From an uncultured Lachnospiraceae bacterium (GTDB lineage Bacteria; Bacillota; Clostridia; Lachnospirales; Lachnospiraceae): a DNA stretch of 64,000 bases. This document shows, piece after piece, positions 46,852 to 56,095 of the stretch. The notes beneath the pieces are model-generated. The model saw nothing but the letters and a program-made list of their open reading frames with translations. It had not been told where the DNA came from and searched no databases. The first letter of the stretch is position 1; the number at the start of each line of letters is the position of its first letter. The DNA lies in contig CAMWTP010000001.1 of assembly GCA_947177165.1 (NCBI GenBank), positions 1 through 64,000 of the forward strand, read 5' to 3'. Made by a program: the position numbers and the translations under genes.

Positions 46852-48714
46852 TCACTTTCTGTTCTCCGCACCAGATTTACAGGCTGCGTCTGAATGGCAT
46901 CGGAGTCTTCCCTCCACCTGCCGCATCTGTTCCGGCAGATCCAGCTCCTCCAGCACGTCAAGCATCGGTTCCCCGTCCACATCAAAATGTACCCGCCGCG
47001 CAAAGGAAGAGCGCGGCGCTTCCACACCAGGTCTGGCATGATAAAAATTCCACACGATTCCGTTCTCATCTGTCAGATAGGCGTTATGCCCTGTCCCGTA
47101 CTGTCCTTCCGCACTCCGGGAAGTCAGCAGCGGATAGTTGCTCTTCTTCCAATTCCCGGGATTCAGGATATCGCTTCCCATCACAGGCTTTAACATGCCG
47201 ACTGTGTATGTGGCATCAACAGCCGCACCAGAGTAGGTCACTATCAGCTGCCCATTGTGCTCCAGCGCATAAGGTCCCTCCACCACAAACGTGTGGTTGT
47301 TTTCCCAACCGTACTCCGGCTTTGCAATACATACAGGGTCACTTGTCAGCTTCCACGGCTCGCTCTCATCAATCCGCGCCAGATACAGCCACGCTCCCTG
47401 GTCGACCGGCAAAAACTGTCTCTGTGACCACATTGCATACGTCTCACCCTGATATGCAAACGTAGTCATATCCAGCGAAATCACTTTCCCTGCCTCACAG
47501 AGCGGCGTCCCATCCTTTCTTACCACCAGGTGCGGCGCAGACCAGTCCGCACGGCACATCGGGTCTCCCCCGTCCCTCAATTTCATCACACGGGACTCCT
47601 CCCAGAAAAATTCCCCGGAAGTCGCTGCATGAAACAGGTAAAGGCTCCCGCCGATTTCATGAAATTCAGGTGCCCACAACAGACCTCCGATCCCCGGATA
47701 GGTCACAGAATCCAGAATCAGCACTTCCCCGGCCTCCATGATTCCCTCCAGCACATCCGAACAGCGGATATACAGTGTGTTATTACCGTCCGCATCGTTT
47801 GTAGCGATATAATAATATTTTCCATTCCAGTACATGCAGCACGGGTCCGCGCGGTTTTCTGCAAAGGGGGCCGCAAAATGCTCCTGATGCACCCGTCCCC
47901 GTAACAGCACGCACCTGCTGTCTTCATCCGTCTTTGGAGCGTCAGTATCCCAGTCGACTCTCCGCTTCACCACTGTGCCGTCGCTGTATGACGCGACAGC
48001 CTCCGCCTGTAACATTTCCTCCCTGTCAGAAAATACACCCTGATGCGGGAGGACTACCTTTTCGCAGACAGGCGTCGTCAGCTTTTTGACAAGATATGCG
48101 CCTTTCGCATCTGGTATTTCTATTGTATTGCCTGGGCTGACTCCTTCGATCTGTTCAATCTGCCATTGGTCCGCTGCCCCAAACGCTGCTTTTAAAATCT
48201 GCGGACTTTCCGTCACTGTCACAGAATCCGGCAGGATTCCGCCCGCGTCAAACAGGTTTCCTTTCCCTTCTTTCCAGATACCATCCTCTCCAAGCCAGCA
48301 GATACGGTACATTTTCCCTGCCTCATCCCATGAACACCGGACTTCACTGATATATCCGCTCTCCTGGATCTTCCAGAGTCCGGCTTCCTCATAATGCACC
48401 AAATCGACGCTCCTAAAAATCAATATGCTTCCTTCGCTGTCCGAATCCTTCTCCCCGTCTGCTTCTGTCCGCACGGCTGCGATGCCATACGCACCGTCCC
48501 CTGTATGAAATATCCATGGATTTTTCAGGCTCTTGGCACAGAGCACGCCGCTCTGCCCGTCCTGCGTCGCCTTCGCGTACAAAATCCCTTCATTGTGGTG
48601 AAAAGGCACATACTGTCCCGTCTCTGACTTCCATGCCAGATGCATGCTGTACGCCAGGCGGTTTGCGTAAATGATATCCTCTTTTGGCTGTCGTGTGTAA
48701 CATAATAATTCCAT
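46852..48714 (-). CDS. GH43 enzyme with a degenerate N-terminal propeller part and an Ig-like linker
   Basis: 620 residues from ATG 48714 (AAAGGA upstream), no signal peptide. Residues 1-145 look like part of a second GH43-type propeller (LKNPWIFHTGDGAYGIAAVR, LIFRSVDLVHYEEAGLW). Residues 195-265 contain a bacterial Ig-like stretch (ASYSDGTVVKRRVDWDT). The catalytic GH43 domain covers about 280-610 with Asp290 (NRADPCCMYWNGKYYY), a likely Asp415 (SLDMTTF) and Glu479 (FVVEGPYALEHNG). This fits alpha-L-arabinofuranosidase or related activity on arabinoxylan fragments. It lies between the GH10 and GH115 genes. Confidence 0.88.
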   Translation of the reverse strand: MELLCYTRQPKEDIIYANRLAYSMHLAWKSETGQYVPFHHNEGILYAKATQDGQSGVLCAKSLKNPWIFHTGDGAYGIAAVRTEADGEKDSDSEGSILIFRSVDLVHYEEAGLWKIQESGYISEVRCSWDEAGKMYRICWLGEDGIWKEGKGNLFDAGGILPDSVTVTESPQILKAAFGAADQWQIEQIEGVSPGNTIEIPDAKGAYLVKKLTTPVCEKVVLPHQGVFSDREEMLQAEAVASYSDGTVVKRRVDWDTDAPKTDEDSRCVLLRGRVHQEHFAAPFAENRADPCCMYWNGKYYYIATNDADGNNTLYIRCSDVLEGIMEAGEVLILDSVTYPGIGGLLWAPEFHEIGGSLYLFHAATSGEFFWEESRVMKLRDGGDPMCRADWSAPHLVVRKDGTPLCEAGKVISLDMTTFAYQGETYAMWSQRQFLPVDQGAWLYLARIDESEPWKLTSDPVCIAKPEYGWENNHTFVVEGPYALEHNGQLIVTYSGAAVDATYTVGMLKPVMGSDILNPGNWKKSNYPLLTSRSAEGQYGTGHNAYLTDENGIVWNFYHARPGVEAPRSSFARRVHFDVDGEPMLDVLEELDLPEQMRQVEGRLRCHSDAACKSGAENRK

Positions 48715-48748
48715 CGTGTCATTTCCTTTCACTATATATTTTGTGTGC

Positions 48749-50290
48749 TCACTTTCTTTTTCTGAAGAACACTATCCCTGATACCGCGCAGACGACTACG
48801 GCCGCCACAATGACAGCGATTGCTCTGTCACTTTCTTTCCCAGTCTCCGGACTGTCCGCGGCGCGCTCCAGGTCGGCTGCCACGTTTTCCTGCGCACTCT
48901 GCTGCGGCTGTGCAGTCTGAGTCTCCTCCGGCAGCGTCTCCGCGGCCGTCATGTCAAACGCCTCGCCCTTTGCCGCCATCACCACCGCGTCGAATGCTGG
49001 TTTCCTGTCCAGATTTCCATAGAATAATAGCGGGTTTGTATCCGCGCGCCACGATGCGTCGTCCGTCAGCCCCCAGACCGTCACGGACGTGAGCTTCGCA
49101 CCACTTTCCACCGCCTCGATCAGTCCCGCAAAAAATTCATAGTAAAATTCCGCCTGGTAATACCACGCCGTCTCGTCGGTTCTGCTGCATCCCACATCAA
49201 GCTCTGTAATGTGAACCTCATCCACCGCAGCACTGTATTTTTCCAACGCGCGCATATACTCGTCAATGTCCTGCGCGTCAGTCAGATGCCCCTGCATGCC
49301 GATTCCGTCGAGAAGTCCGTCCCCGTAAATCGTGCCGTCCCCGCCGGGGACAATGACATCGCTGTTTACCTTCGCATGGTTCTCGTTCCACGGATCCTGT
49401 GTCAGAAATTTCACAATCTTGTCGCTCCTGTCCGCAAACCATTCATTGTAGTCATTGTAAAAAAGCTTCGGCATAATCTCCGATAAATCATCCGTCTCCG
49501 CGTCCAGCCCGTAGACCGCCGCGTACTGTCTGGCATAGACTGTCTCCGCCTCCCGCGCATACAAAAAGGCATAGTAGAGATAATCTGGTCCGATAATCTT
49601 ATACCAGTAACTCCTGCGCAGACCATCCTCATTGCTCTCATCCGCCGCCTCGTTCACCACGTCCCACGCGTAGATATTTCTGGCATACCCGTTCCGGTAC
49701 GTGTACTCCATCACACCGCAGATGTATGTCTTTAGCCGCTCAAGCAGCGTCTCCCTGTCAACCAGACAGGCCTCGTCCAACTCCGCGGTATCAGAGCTGG
49801 TCAGTTTGCCGTCCGAGTACGCCTGAAAATCCTTTGCAAAAACTGCCGGGTTTACCTGGCTGTGCCAGAGCAGTGTGTGCCCGCGCACGCTCATGTCATG
49901 CTGCACTGCCCAGTCGAGCATTTCCTTCGCCGCCGGATTGAACGAGACGAGCGACTCGGATTCCGGGTCAAAATTATAAGCCGGCTTCATCTCATTTCCA
50001 CAGGTAATACTGTTAAAAACAGTTCCGATCAGCTCCTCTTTGAACGGATTTCCGATTTCCTTATTCCTGTCATTCCAGTGGCTGACCGCCTCGCACGCCG
50101 CACCGAACCGGAAGTAATCCTGATACAGCTCATCCAGATGTTCATATCCGCTGACATCCGCGTATTCAATCTCCTGCGCCGCCTCAACCATAAACTGCTC
50201 TCCCCCTGACATGATCCCCGATACCATCATTACAGCTGCCGCAAGCACAGCCCCCAGCCGCCTTCGGGCAAAACTTTTTCCGTGAAACAT
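48749..50290 (-). CDS. Cell-wall-anchored GH10 endo-beta-1,4-xylanase
   Basis: 513 residues. A signal peptide (RRRLGAVLAAAVMMVSGIMS) precedes the GH10 barrel (about 50-440) with the acid/base Glu214 in WDVVNEAADES and the nucleophile Glu363 in HITELDVGCS. The C-terminus has a Gln/Ala/Glu-rich linker, then SPETG (480-484), a hydrophobic helix (AIAVIVAAVVVCAVSGIVFF) and RKRK, a PxTG sortase signal of the kind used by Lachnospiraceae. The enzyme is therefore on the cell surface and is the only clearly external xylanase in the locus. It would produce the oligosaccharides for the importer. AAGGAGG precedes ATG 50290. Confidence 0.95.
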   Translation of the reverse strand: MFHGKSFARRRLGAVLAAAVMMVSGIMSGGEQFMVEAAQEIEYADVSGYEHLDELYQDYFRFGAACEAVSHWNDRNKEIGNPFKEELIGTVFNSITCGNEMKPAYNFDPESESLVSFNPAAKEMLDWAVQHDMSVRGHTLLWHSQVNPAVFAKDFQAYSDGKLTSSDTAELDEACLVDRETLLERLKTYICGVMEYTYRNGYARNIYAWDVVNEAADESNEDGLRRSYWYKIIGPDYLYYAFLYAREAETVYARQYAAVYGLDAETDDLSEIMPKLFYNDYNEWFADRSDKIVKFLTQDPWNENHAKVNSDVIVPGGDGTIYGDGLLDGIGMQGHLTDAQDIDEYMRALEKYSAAVDEVHITELDVGCSRTDETAWYYQAEFYYEFFAGLIEAVESGAKLTSVTVWGLTDDASWRADTNPLLFYGNLDRKPAFDAVVMAAKGEAFDMTAAETLPEETQTAQPQQSAQENVAADLERAADSPETGKESDRAIAVIVAAVVVCAVSGIVFFRKRK

Positions 50291-50355
50291 TCCTCTCGCT
50301 CCTCCTTAGAACTGGCACAATGATTGCGCACAGACAATATATCCTCCACAATGAA

Positions 50356-50401
50356 ACAGCACCTGATGCAGCGTTTTCGTTTGCCATACATCAGGTGCTG
50401 T
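50356..50401 (-). terminator. Strong hairpin between the GH3 and GH10 genes
   Basis: ACAGCACCTGATG (50356-50368) and CATCAGGTGCTGT (50389-50401) are perfect 13-base arms. Read on the minus strand it follows the GH3 stop by 60 bases and is followed by TTCATTGT. It can end or attenuate the GH3 transcript before the GH10 gene. Confidence 0.65.
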
Positions 50402-50462
50402 ACTGACTGTCGCATCAGCATAAATTCTCTTTTTACATCGCTGCAGTCCGCCAGAATATCAA

Positions 50463-52619
50463 TCAGACACCGCACGAATCCAATGAAATCTGAAAATGGC
50501 ACACTTCCTTCTTCGTCAGCTCCCTGCTCCTTTCATCCGGCTGCGAACCGCCCATGTAAATATGATATGTTCCCGGGCAGAGCACACGCTCTCCGTTTTT
50601 GTCATAGAGCATAAATGCCTCCCTCGGCAGCACTGCCTCAACCTTTTTCGTCTCGCCCGCCCTCAGCGGAACCTTCACAATCTTCTTTAACTGCGGATTC
50701 GGCGCGTCCTCACGCTCAAGCCCGACATAGACCTGAACCGTCTCCGTCCCGTCCATCTCCCCGGCATTCGTGACTTCCGCCTGCAGGACAACGCCCCTCT
50801 CCCCACAGATATCGTCCGACACCAGAGCCGCATTCCCGTATGTATAATCCGTGTACGACAGTCCGAAACCAAACGGATACAGCGCCTTCTGTTTCATATA
50901 GCGGTAAGTTCTGCCCTTCATGGAATAGTCCTCAAACGGCGGCAGCTCCTCCGTTGTGCGGTAAAAGGTCACCGGAAGCCTGCCCTCCGGGTTTGCCTCC
51001 CCAAATAAAATCTTTGCGATTGCTGCGCCGCCCTGTGCGCCCGGATACCAGCCCTGCAGAATGGCATCAAGGTGTTCATCCTCCCACGTCACCGCCATCG
51101 CGCTCCCTGTCAGAAGCACCAGGATTACCGGCTTTCCGCTCTCCTTCGCAATCTTTAAGATATCATGCTGCAGACCCGGCAGATTTAAGTCAGGCTTGTC
51201 GCCGCTTCCGTACTCGTTGCCGGTATCGCCCTCCTCGCCCTCCAGCGAGGCATCCAGCCCCATCACTGCAACGATGACATCGCTCGCCCTGCAGATGCCG
51301 CGCACCTCGGAGGCGCGGTCATTCTCCTGCGCAAGCCCGCTCGTCCTGTCCTTGTACAGATGACAGCCCTCGGAATAGAGAACGCGCATTTCATCTCCCA
51401 CATAGTCTTGAATTCCTTCCAGCACCGTCACATAGCGCGACGCCGTCCCCTCATAGTTGCCGACCAGCGCCCTGCGGTTGTCCGCATTCGGACCAATCAC
51501 GCCGATGGTACGGATCTTATCCTTTTTTAACGGCAGGATATTGTTCTCGTTTTTGAGCAGTACGACACAGCGCTGTGCCACCTGCTGATTCAGACTGCGC
51601 ATCTCGTGCGAATCCACGACCGTGTAGGGGATATTGTCATAGGGATTCTCCCCCTTCTCGTCAAACACGCCCAGCTTCATGCGCGAGGTAAACAGATTGA
51701 CCACCGCCTCGTCCAGCCGCTTTTCGTCCACCAGTCCTTCTTCCACCGCCTGCTTCAGATACAGAAACAGCGAACCGCAGTTCAGATCACACCCATTGTT
51801 CATGGCGAGCGCGGCAGACTCCACAGGCGTCGCAGTCACAAAATGGTGCTCATGAAAATCTTTAATCGCCCAGCAGTCCGAGGTCACATGTCCGTCAAAT
51901 CCCCACTCCTGGCGCAAAATCTCCTGTAAAAGGCGGGCGCTCCCGCAGCAGGGCTCCCCGTTTGTGCGGTTGTACGCACCCATCACAGTCTCCACCCCGG
52001 CCTCCTGCACACACGCCTGAAATGCCGGCAGATATGTCTCCCGCAGGTCCTGTTCATTCACCTGCGCGTCAAAACTGTGCCGCACGTCCTCCGGGCCGCT
52101 GTGCACCGCAAAATGCTTCGCGCACGCTGCCGTCTTTAAGTATCTCTCATCATGCCCCTGCAGTCCCATGATGTAGCGCACGCCGAGCCTGGCTGTGAGA
52201 TACGGGTCCTCGCCAAAGGTCTCGTGTCCCCGCCCCCATCTCGGATCGCGGAAGATATTGACATTGGGTGCCCAGAACGTAAGTCCCTTGTAAATGTCTT
52301 CGTCGCCGCCCTCCTGCTGCATTGCAAATTTTGCCCGCGCCTCTGTGGAGACCGCATCGCCCACCTGCTCCATCAGATCCTCGTCAAATGCGGCCGCCAT
52401 GCCGACCGCCTGCGGAAATACCGTCGCTGTGCCCGCGCGCGCCACACCGTGCAGCGCCTCGTTCCACCAGTTGTACGCCTTGATGCCAAGCCGCCCGATC
52501 GCCGGGGACTGATGCACTGTCTGCATCACCTTCTCCTCCAGTGTCATCTGTGCGACCAGCTCCTGCGCACGCCTGCGGTACTCCGCTGTCTTTTCCTTAT
52601 TCCGAACCAATTCCATCAT
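50463..52619 (-). CDS. GH3 beta-xylosidase / beta-glucosidase
   Basis: 718 residues from ATG 52619 (GAGGAGG upstream); the longer frame to 52676 has no ribosome binding site. The N-terminal barrel has KHFAVHSGPE and the nucleophile Asp248 in GHVTSDCWAIKDFH; the C-terminal alpha/beta sandwich (GVIGPNADNRRALVGNYEG, VAVMGLDASLEGE) and fibronectin-like end (LQAEVTNAGEMDGTETVQVY) complete the family. No signal peptide, so it acts inside the cell. Location in a xylan locus favours beta-xylosidase; residues alone do not separate this from glucosidase. It has its own upstream region with a candidate operator. Confidence 0.93.
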   Translation of the reverse strand: MMELVRNKEKTAEYRRRAQELVAQMTLEEKVMQTVHQSPAIGRLGIKAYNWWNEALHGVARAGTATVFPQAVGMAAAFDEDLMEQVGDAVSTEARAKFAMQQEGGDEDIYKGLTFWAPNVNIFRDPRWGRGHETFGEDPYLTARLGVRYIMGLQGHDERYLKTAACAKHFAVHSGPEDVRHSFDAQVNEQDLRETYLPAFQACVQEAGVETVMGAYNRTNGEPCCGSARLLQEILRQEWGFDGHVTSDCWAIKDFHEHHFVTATPVESAALAMNNGCDLNCGSLFLYLKQAVEEGLVDEKRLDEAVVNLFTSRMKLGVFDEKGENPYDNIPYTVVDSHEMRSLNQQVAQRCVVLLKNENNILPLKKDKIRTIGVIGPNADNRRALVGNYEGTASRYVTVLEGIQDYVGDEMRVLYSEGCHLYKDRTSGLAQENDRASEVRGICRASDVIVAVMGLDASLEGEEGDTGNEYGSGDKPDLNLPGLQHDILKIAKESGKPVILVLLTGSAMAVTWEDEHLDAILQGWYPGAQGGAAIAKILFGEANPEGRLPVTFYRTTEELPPFEDYSMKGRTYRYMKQKALYPFGFGLSYTDYTYGNAALVSDDICGERGVVLQAEVTNAGEMDGTETVQVYVGLEREDAPNPQLKKIVKVPLRAGETKKVEAVLPREAFMLYDKNGERVLCPGTYHIYMGGSQPDERSRELTKKEVCHFQISLDSCGV

Positions 52620-52700
52620 GTGCCTCCTCACTGTTTCCGGTGTTAAATGCCCATGCCTGTCTGTTCCCTCCGTCACAAATTACAGGCTGTTGTCTTAAGC

Positions 52701-52791
52701 ATACAATGCATCCCCCGCAAATACTCCCTACCATTTGCGTGAAAGTACCCATATTTTGCGCTCCTGATATAAAATATCATTAAGTACAATG
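52701..52791 (-). promoter_or_regulatory. Upstream region of the GH3 gene with two TACAATG motifs
   Basis: TACAATG occurs at 52702-52708 and 52785-52791. On the minus strand the first reads CATTGTAT, whose TTGTAT could be a -35 box, 18 bases before TAATTT. The same CATTGTAT element forms the -35 of the GH39 promoter. The second copy is 1 base before the GH43 stop. Confidence 0.45.
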
Positions 52792-54252
52792 TCATTTCAG
52801 AAACTGCCAGCTCCTCATCTCATATCCCCCGCCGTCAAATACCAGATACAAATCGTGAACCCCGCAAACCGCCGTCAGAAGCTGCGCTTCGCGTTGTTCA
52901 AACATCTGTTTTTGTGACAGATTTTCCACCGCAAGGCTTGCCAGAAGTTCCCCGTCCAGGCTGTCAACGCGCACCTGTATCACACCGCCTGCCATGTCCT
53001 CATTCCCGCACCGCAGCGCTGCCGCAAACAGCTTTGGCGGTTCCTCCGCAAAATCCACACCCGCAACTTTGATAAAACCGCCGCTGTCAATGTCCGTCAG
53101 CACCATGTCCGCCCCGCCAGCATCCCACTGCCCACTCTTGTCCGCCACAGCAGTGTCCACGCCTGCCATAACGGCAAAGCTGACCGCTGGATTCTCCTGA
53201 CAAGCGTCCACATACCGAATCTGTTTTCTGCCGCGCAGAGTCTGCCCGATCTCGCCAATACTGCCGTCCTCCTGCATCGCAAACGCATCGATGTGTGTAC
53301 AGCGGTATCCCTTCTCCACGCCCATCGCCTTCTCGAGAATCCGCGTGTGGTAAGCGATATACCACTGATTCTGAAAACAGAAAACACAGTGGTGGTTATT
53401 GCTTTCCAGGCCAAATACACGCACCGGGTTTCTGAGAATCGTCTCCTGATACACGAATGGTCCCGTCGGCGCATCGCTGACCATACAGGCGATCTCCCCG
53501 TTGTGAAATCCGTACTGCTCTGTCCCCGCCGCGTCAACCTGCCAATTCGTACAGTATGTATAGTAATATTTTCCGCCCGCCTTATGAATGCCGGAATCCT
53601 CAAAAAGATACGGTACATCCATCGCCTGCGGCTCCCCCGCGATGCTCACCATGTCCGCGCCGAGCTCCACCACTCTCGCCGTGCCCGGCGCAGCGGCCTT
53701 CCCATCAGGCACGCCGCCGCCAAAGTACAGCCAGGCTCTCCCGTCGTCGTCCATCAGCACCGCCGGGTCAAACAGCCAGAGCACATCGGCACAGTTTGGC
53801 GTCTCTCTGGTGATCAGCCCCTTGCCCAGCGGGTCGCGGAACGGTCCTGTGGGACTGTCCGCCTGCAGCACGCCAATTCCGCCGCCTCCGTCCGCAAAAT
53901 ACAAAAAGAACTGGTCCTTCCCGTCAATCTCTTTCCACGCCGCGGCAGGTGCCCACGAATTCACTGCCCACTTTGCAGCCCCGTCTCCGGAAGCTGCATT
54001 GATAGAGCCGTGGTCGGTAAAATTGACCATATCGTCCGTCGAGATGACATTGATCTGATGAATCTTTCCATACGTATTCTCCGTCACATTGCCCTCGCTG
54101 TCATACTCAAACGCATCCGCAGTCATATAAAGATACACCCTGTCCCCATACACCATCGCATACGGGTCTGCACCGAAGCGCTGCGTCATGACCGGGTTGG
54201 TGTCCCCCACGCCTTTATAACTTCTGGTTACTGTGATTTCTTCTGGTTCCAT
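52792..54252 (-). CDS. GH43 arabinoxylan arabinofuranohydrolase-type enzyme with CBM6-like C-terminus
   Basis: 486 residues, no signal peptide. The propeller begins GDTNPVMTQRFGADPYAMVY with the base Asp29; a second Asp lies in LWLFDPAVLMDDDGRAWLYF, and the acid Glu is in YLFEDSGIHKAGGKYYYTY. This is the layout of the GH43 group with arabinoxylan arabinofuranohydrolases. Residues about 350-486 form a beta-sandwich (GGFIKVAGVDFAEEPPKLFA, HDLYLVFDGGGYEMRSWQFL), typical of a CBM6-type module. It lies 17 bases downstream of the GH39 gene, so the two are one operon. AGGAGGAAACAG precedes ATG 54252. Confidence 0.92.
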   Translation of the reverse strand: MEPEEITVTRSYKGVGDTNPVMTQRFGADPYAMVYGDRVYLYMTADAFEYDSEGNVTENTYGKIHQINVISTDDMVNFTDHGSINAASGDGAAKWAVNSWAPAAAWKEIDGKDQFFLYFADGGGGIGVLQADSPTGPFRDPLGKGLITRETPNCADVLWLFDPAVLMDDDGRAWLYFGGGVPDGKAAAPGTARVVELGADMVSIAGEPQAMDVPYLFEDSGIHKAGGKYYYTYCTNWQVDAAGTEQYGFHNGEIACMVSDAPTGPFVYQETILRNPVRVFGLESNNHHCVFCFQNQWYIAYHTRILEKAMGVEKGYRCTHIDAFAMQEDGSIGEIGQTLRGRKQIRYVDACQENPAVSFAVMAGVDTAVADKSGQWDAGGADMVLTDIDSGGFIKVAGVDFAEEPPKLFAAALRCGNEDMAGGVIQVRVDSLDGELLASLAVENLSQKQMFEQREAQLLTAVCGVHDLYLVFDGGGYEMRSWQFLK

Positions 54253-54269
54253 CTGTTTCCTCCTCTGTT

Positions 54270-55787
54270 CTATCCAAAGACAGCCCTCTCATAGTCATAC
54301 CCCCGGTCAGACTGTCCCCCGCACTCTTTCACTTCAAAATAGACAACTGCGTTTCTTTTCAGGGACAATGTAACGCTGAGGCAGGCATTCTCTCTTTGCA
54401 GACGGCTTGACTGTACAAACGGCTGTGCCGCCTGGCGCAAAAGCTTCTTCTGTTCCGCTGTCGGATATGCCTGCTCTCCCAGGTCATGCCAGACCTTCAG
54501 CGGATTGCACGTCTCCTCGTCCACCGTCTCCGTCAGAAGACTATATCCGTCCTTGTCCGCCGGCAGGGAAATCTCAATCCTTCTCTCTGTCTCTGCATCC
54601 TTCTCCACCGGATTCCAGCCAATCCCCTGATAACCGCCATCCTGCTTTCTCACCACTACCACATTTTCATCTTTGTAAACACACTGTCCCTTGCCGCTCT
54701 GCAGTCTTTTGTAAAAGGCAAACGTCCAGAAGGACGGTTTCGGAATGCACCCGTTCGCCACCAGCCCAAAGCCTCCATAAAACGGAGTGAACGGCACACC
54801 CTCCTCCTCGAACACATCGCCAAAAGTCCAGTAGGAATACGCTTCGTTCACATCGCCCAGCCGTGACAGCTGATGCGCGATATACGCCGCATTCTGGTTT
54901 GTGTCATGAATCACACTCTTAGAGGAGTAGGAGGTGTTGAACTCGGTAATGTAAATTGGCAGCCCCCTGTACTCCGCAAAGGAATCAACAATATCCCGCG
55001 AGGTTTTCAGGTTGGCAAATCCATCCTCCGGCTTTATCAGGGTCACATAATCATAGTGTCCCTCTTTCCGCGGCTGTTCGACCGTATAGTGATGTCTGGT
55101 CACAAAATCTAGCGCAATCTGATGTTCCCTGCAGTACTCCATGAAAGCCCGAATCCACACCTCGTCGGTTCCGCCGCACACTGCCGGGCCGCCCACGCGA
55201 AATCTGCCGTCGACTTCCCTGACTGCCCGAAAGGTCTCACAGAAGAGTTTGAAATACTCCTGCATGTCCGCGTTCTCCCAAAATCCGCACAAATTCGGCT
55301 CATTCCACACCTCAACCGGCCATGTCACGACCTCGTCCTCCCCGTAACGCTCCATCAGATGGCGCAGCGTGCTTTGCACGAGCTGACACCATGCCTCATA
55401 ATCCCTGGGCGGCGTCGTGTTCCCCTTCCAGTAAAAGATTGTCTGCGTGCCGCGCGCAAGCTTTTCCGGCATAAATCCCAGCTCCAGAAACGGCCGAAGC
55501 CCGACACTCCTGTAAAAATCCATCACCCTGTCCAGGTAGGTGAAATTGTACTCCGCCCTCCTCACCCCGTTTTCCTCATACTCCTGATAAATCGCCATAT
55601 CGTCACAGAACAGCCCGTGCCCTCTGATATGGGCAAATCCAATCTCCTCCTGCACCAGTTTCAGCTGCTCCTGGTATTCCTGCGTCAGCGCAAGTCCCAT
55701 GCGCCCTGTCCCGACGCAGAAACCGACGTTATTGTGAAAAAATACTTCCGCATCCCTGTCCACCACAATTCTTTTTTCCTCTGCCAT
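54270..55787 (-). CDS. GH39 beta-xylosidase
   Basis: 505 residues from ATG 55787, preceded by GGAGGAG. The family signature is VEVWNEPNLCGFWENADMQE with the acid/base Glu163 and the nucleophile Glu282 in IYITEFNTSYSSK; spacing matches known GH39 xylosidases. The C-terminal beta domain follows the barrel. No signal peptide: it hydrolyses imported xylo-oligosaccharides to xylose. It is the first gene of a leftward transcript, divergent from the AraC gene at 56096, with a clear promoter between them. Confidence 0.95.
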   Translation of the reverse strand: MAEEKRIVVDRDAEVFFHNNVGFCVGTGRMGLALTQEYQEQLKLVQEEIGFAHIRGHGLFCDDMAIYQEYEENGVRRAEYNFTYLDRVMDFYRSVGLRPFLELGFMPEKLARGTQTIFYWKGNTTPPRDYEAWCQLVQSTLRHLMERYGEDEVVTWPVEVWNEPNLCGFWENADMQEYFKLFCETFRAVREVDGRFRVGGPAVCGGTDEVWIRAFMEYCREHQIALDFVTRHHYTVEQPRKEGHYDYVTLIKPEDGFANLKTSRDIVDSFAEYRGLPIYITEFNTSYSSKSVIHDTNQNAAYIAHQLSRLGDVNEAYSYWTFGDVFEEEGVPFTPFYGGFGLVANGCIPKPSFWTFAFYKRLQSGKGQCVYKDENVVVVRKQDGGYQGIGWNPVEKDAETERRIEISLPADKDGYSLLTETVDEETCNPLKVWHDLGEQAYPTAEQKKLLRQAAQPFVQSSRLQRENACLSVTLSLKRNAVVYFEVKECGGQSDRGYDYERAVFG

Positions 55788-55847
55788 AATCTCCTCCATA
55801 TCACATCTGCATGCCCCGCAGCCAGCCGCGGGAAATGTACTAAATTA

Positions 55848-55888
55848 GATACAATGATTATATTTTGAGACCGCGCCAGATACAATGA
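55848..55888 (-). promoter_or_regulatory. GH39 promoter with two GATACAATGA copies
   Basis: Read on the minus strand, TTGTAT (55885-55880), a 17-base spacer and TATAAT (55862-55857) make a good sigma-A promoter. GATACAATGA at 55848-55857 and 55879-55888 is a direct repeat 31 bases apart, about three helical turns, and overlaps both boxes. The divergent AraC protein is the obvious candidate binder. Confidence 0.65.
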
Positions 55889-56011
55889 CTTATACTCACA
55901 ACTTTTTGATATATCCTCCGATGTGCTGCAGGATGCCAGTGTGCACAAAAAAACACAGCCGGAAACGACTGTGCCAGTCCTGCGCGATGCGGCAATACGA
56001 TAGATATGTTA

Positions 56012-56040
56012 TTGCGAACGGCATGCAAAATTGTTATAAT
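56012..56040 (+). promoter_or_regulatory. Sigma-A-type promoter of the AraC gene at 56096
   Basis: TTGCGA (56012-56017), a 17-base spacer and a perfect TATAAT (56035-56040) lie 55 bases before the ATG. Confidence 0.7.
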
Positions 56041-56095
56041 ACTCTGAAACACTGCTTTGAGCAGACAACCGACTGTCGTAAATGGAGGAGCCATC

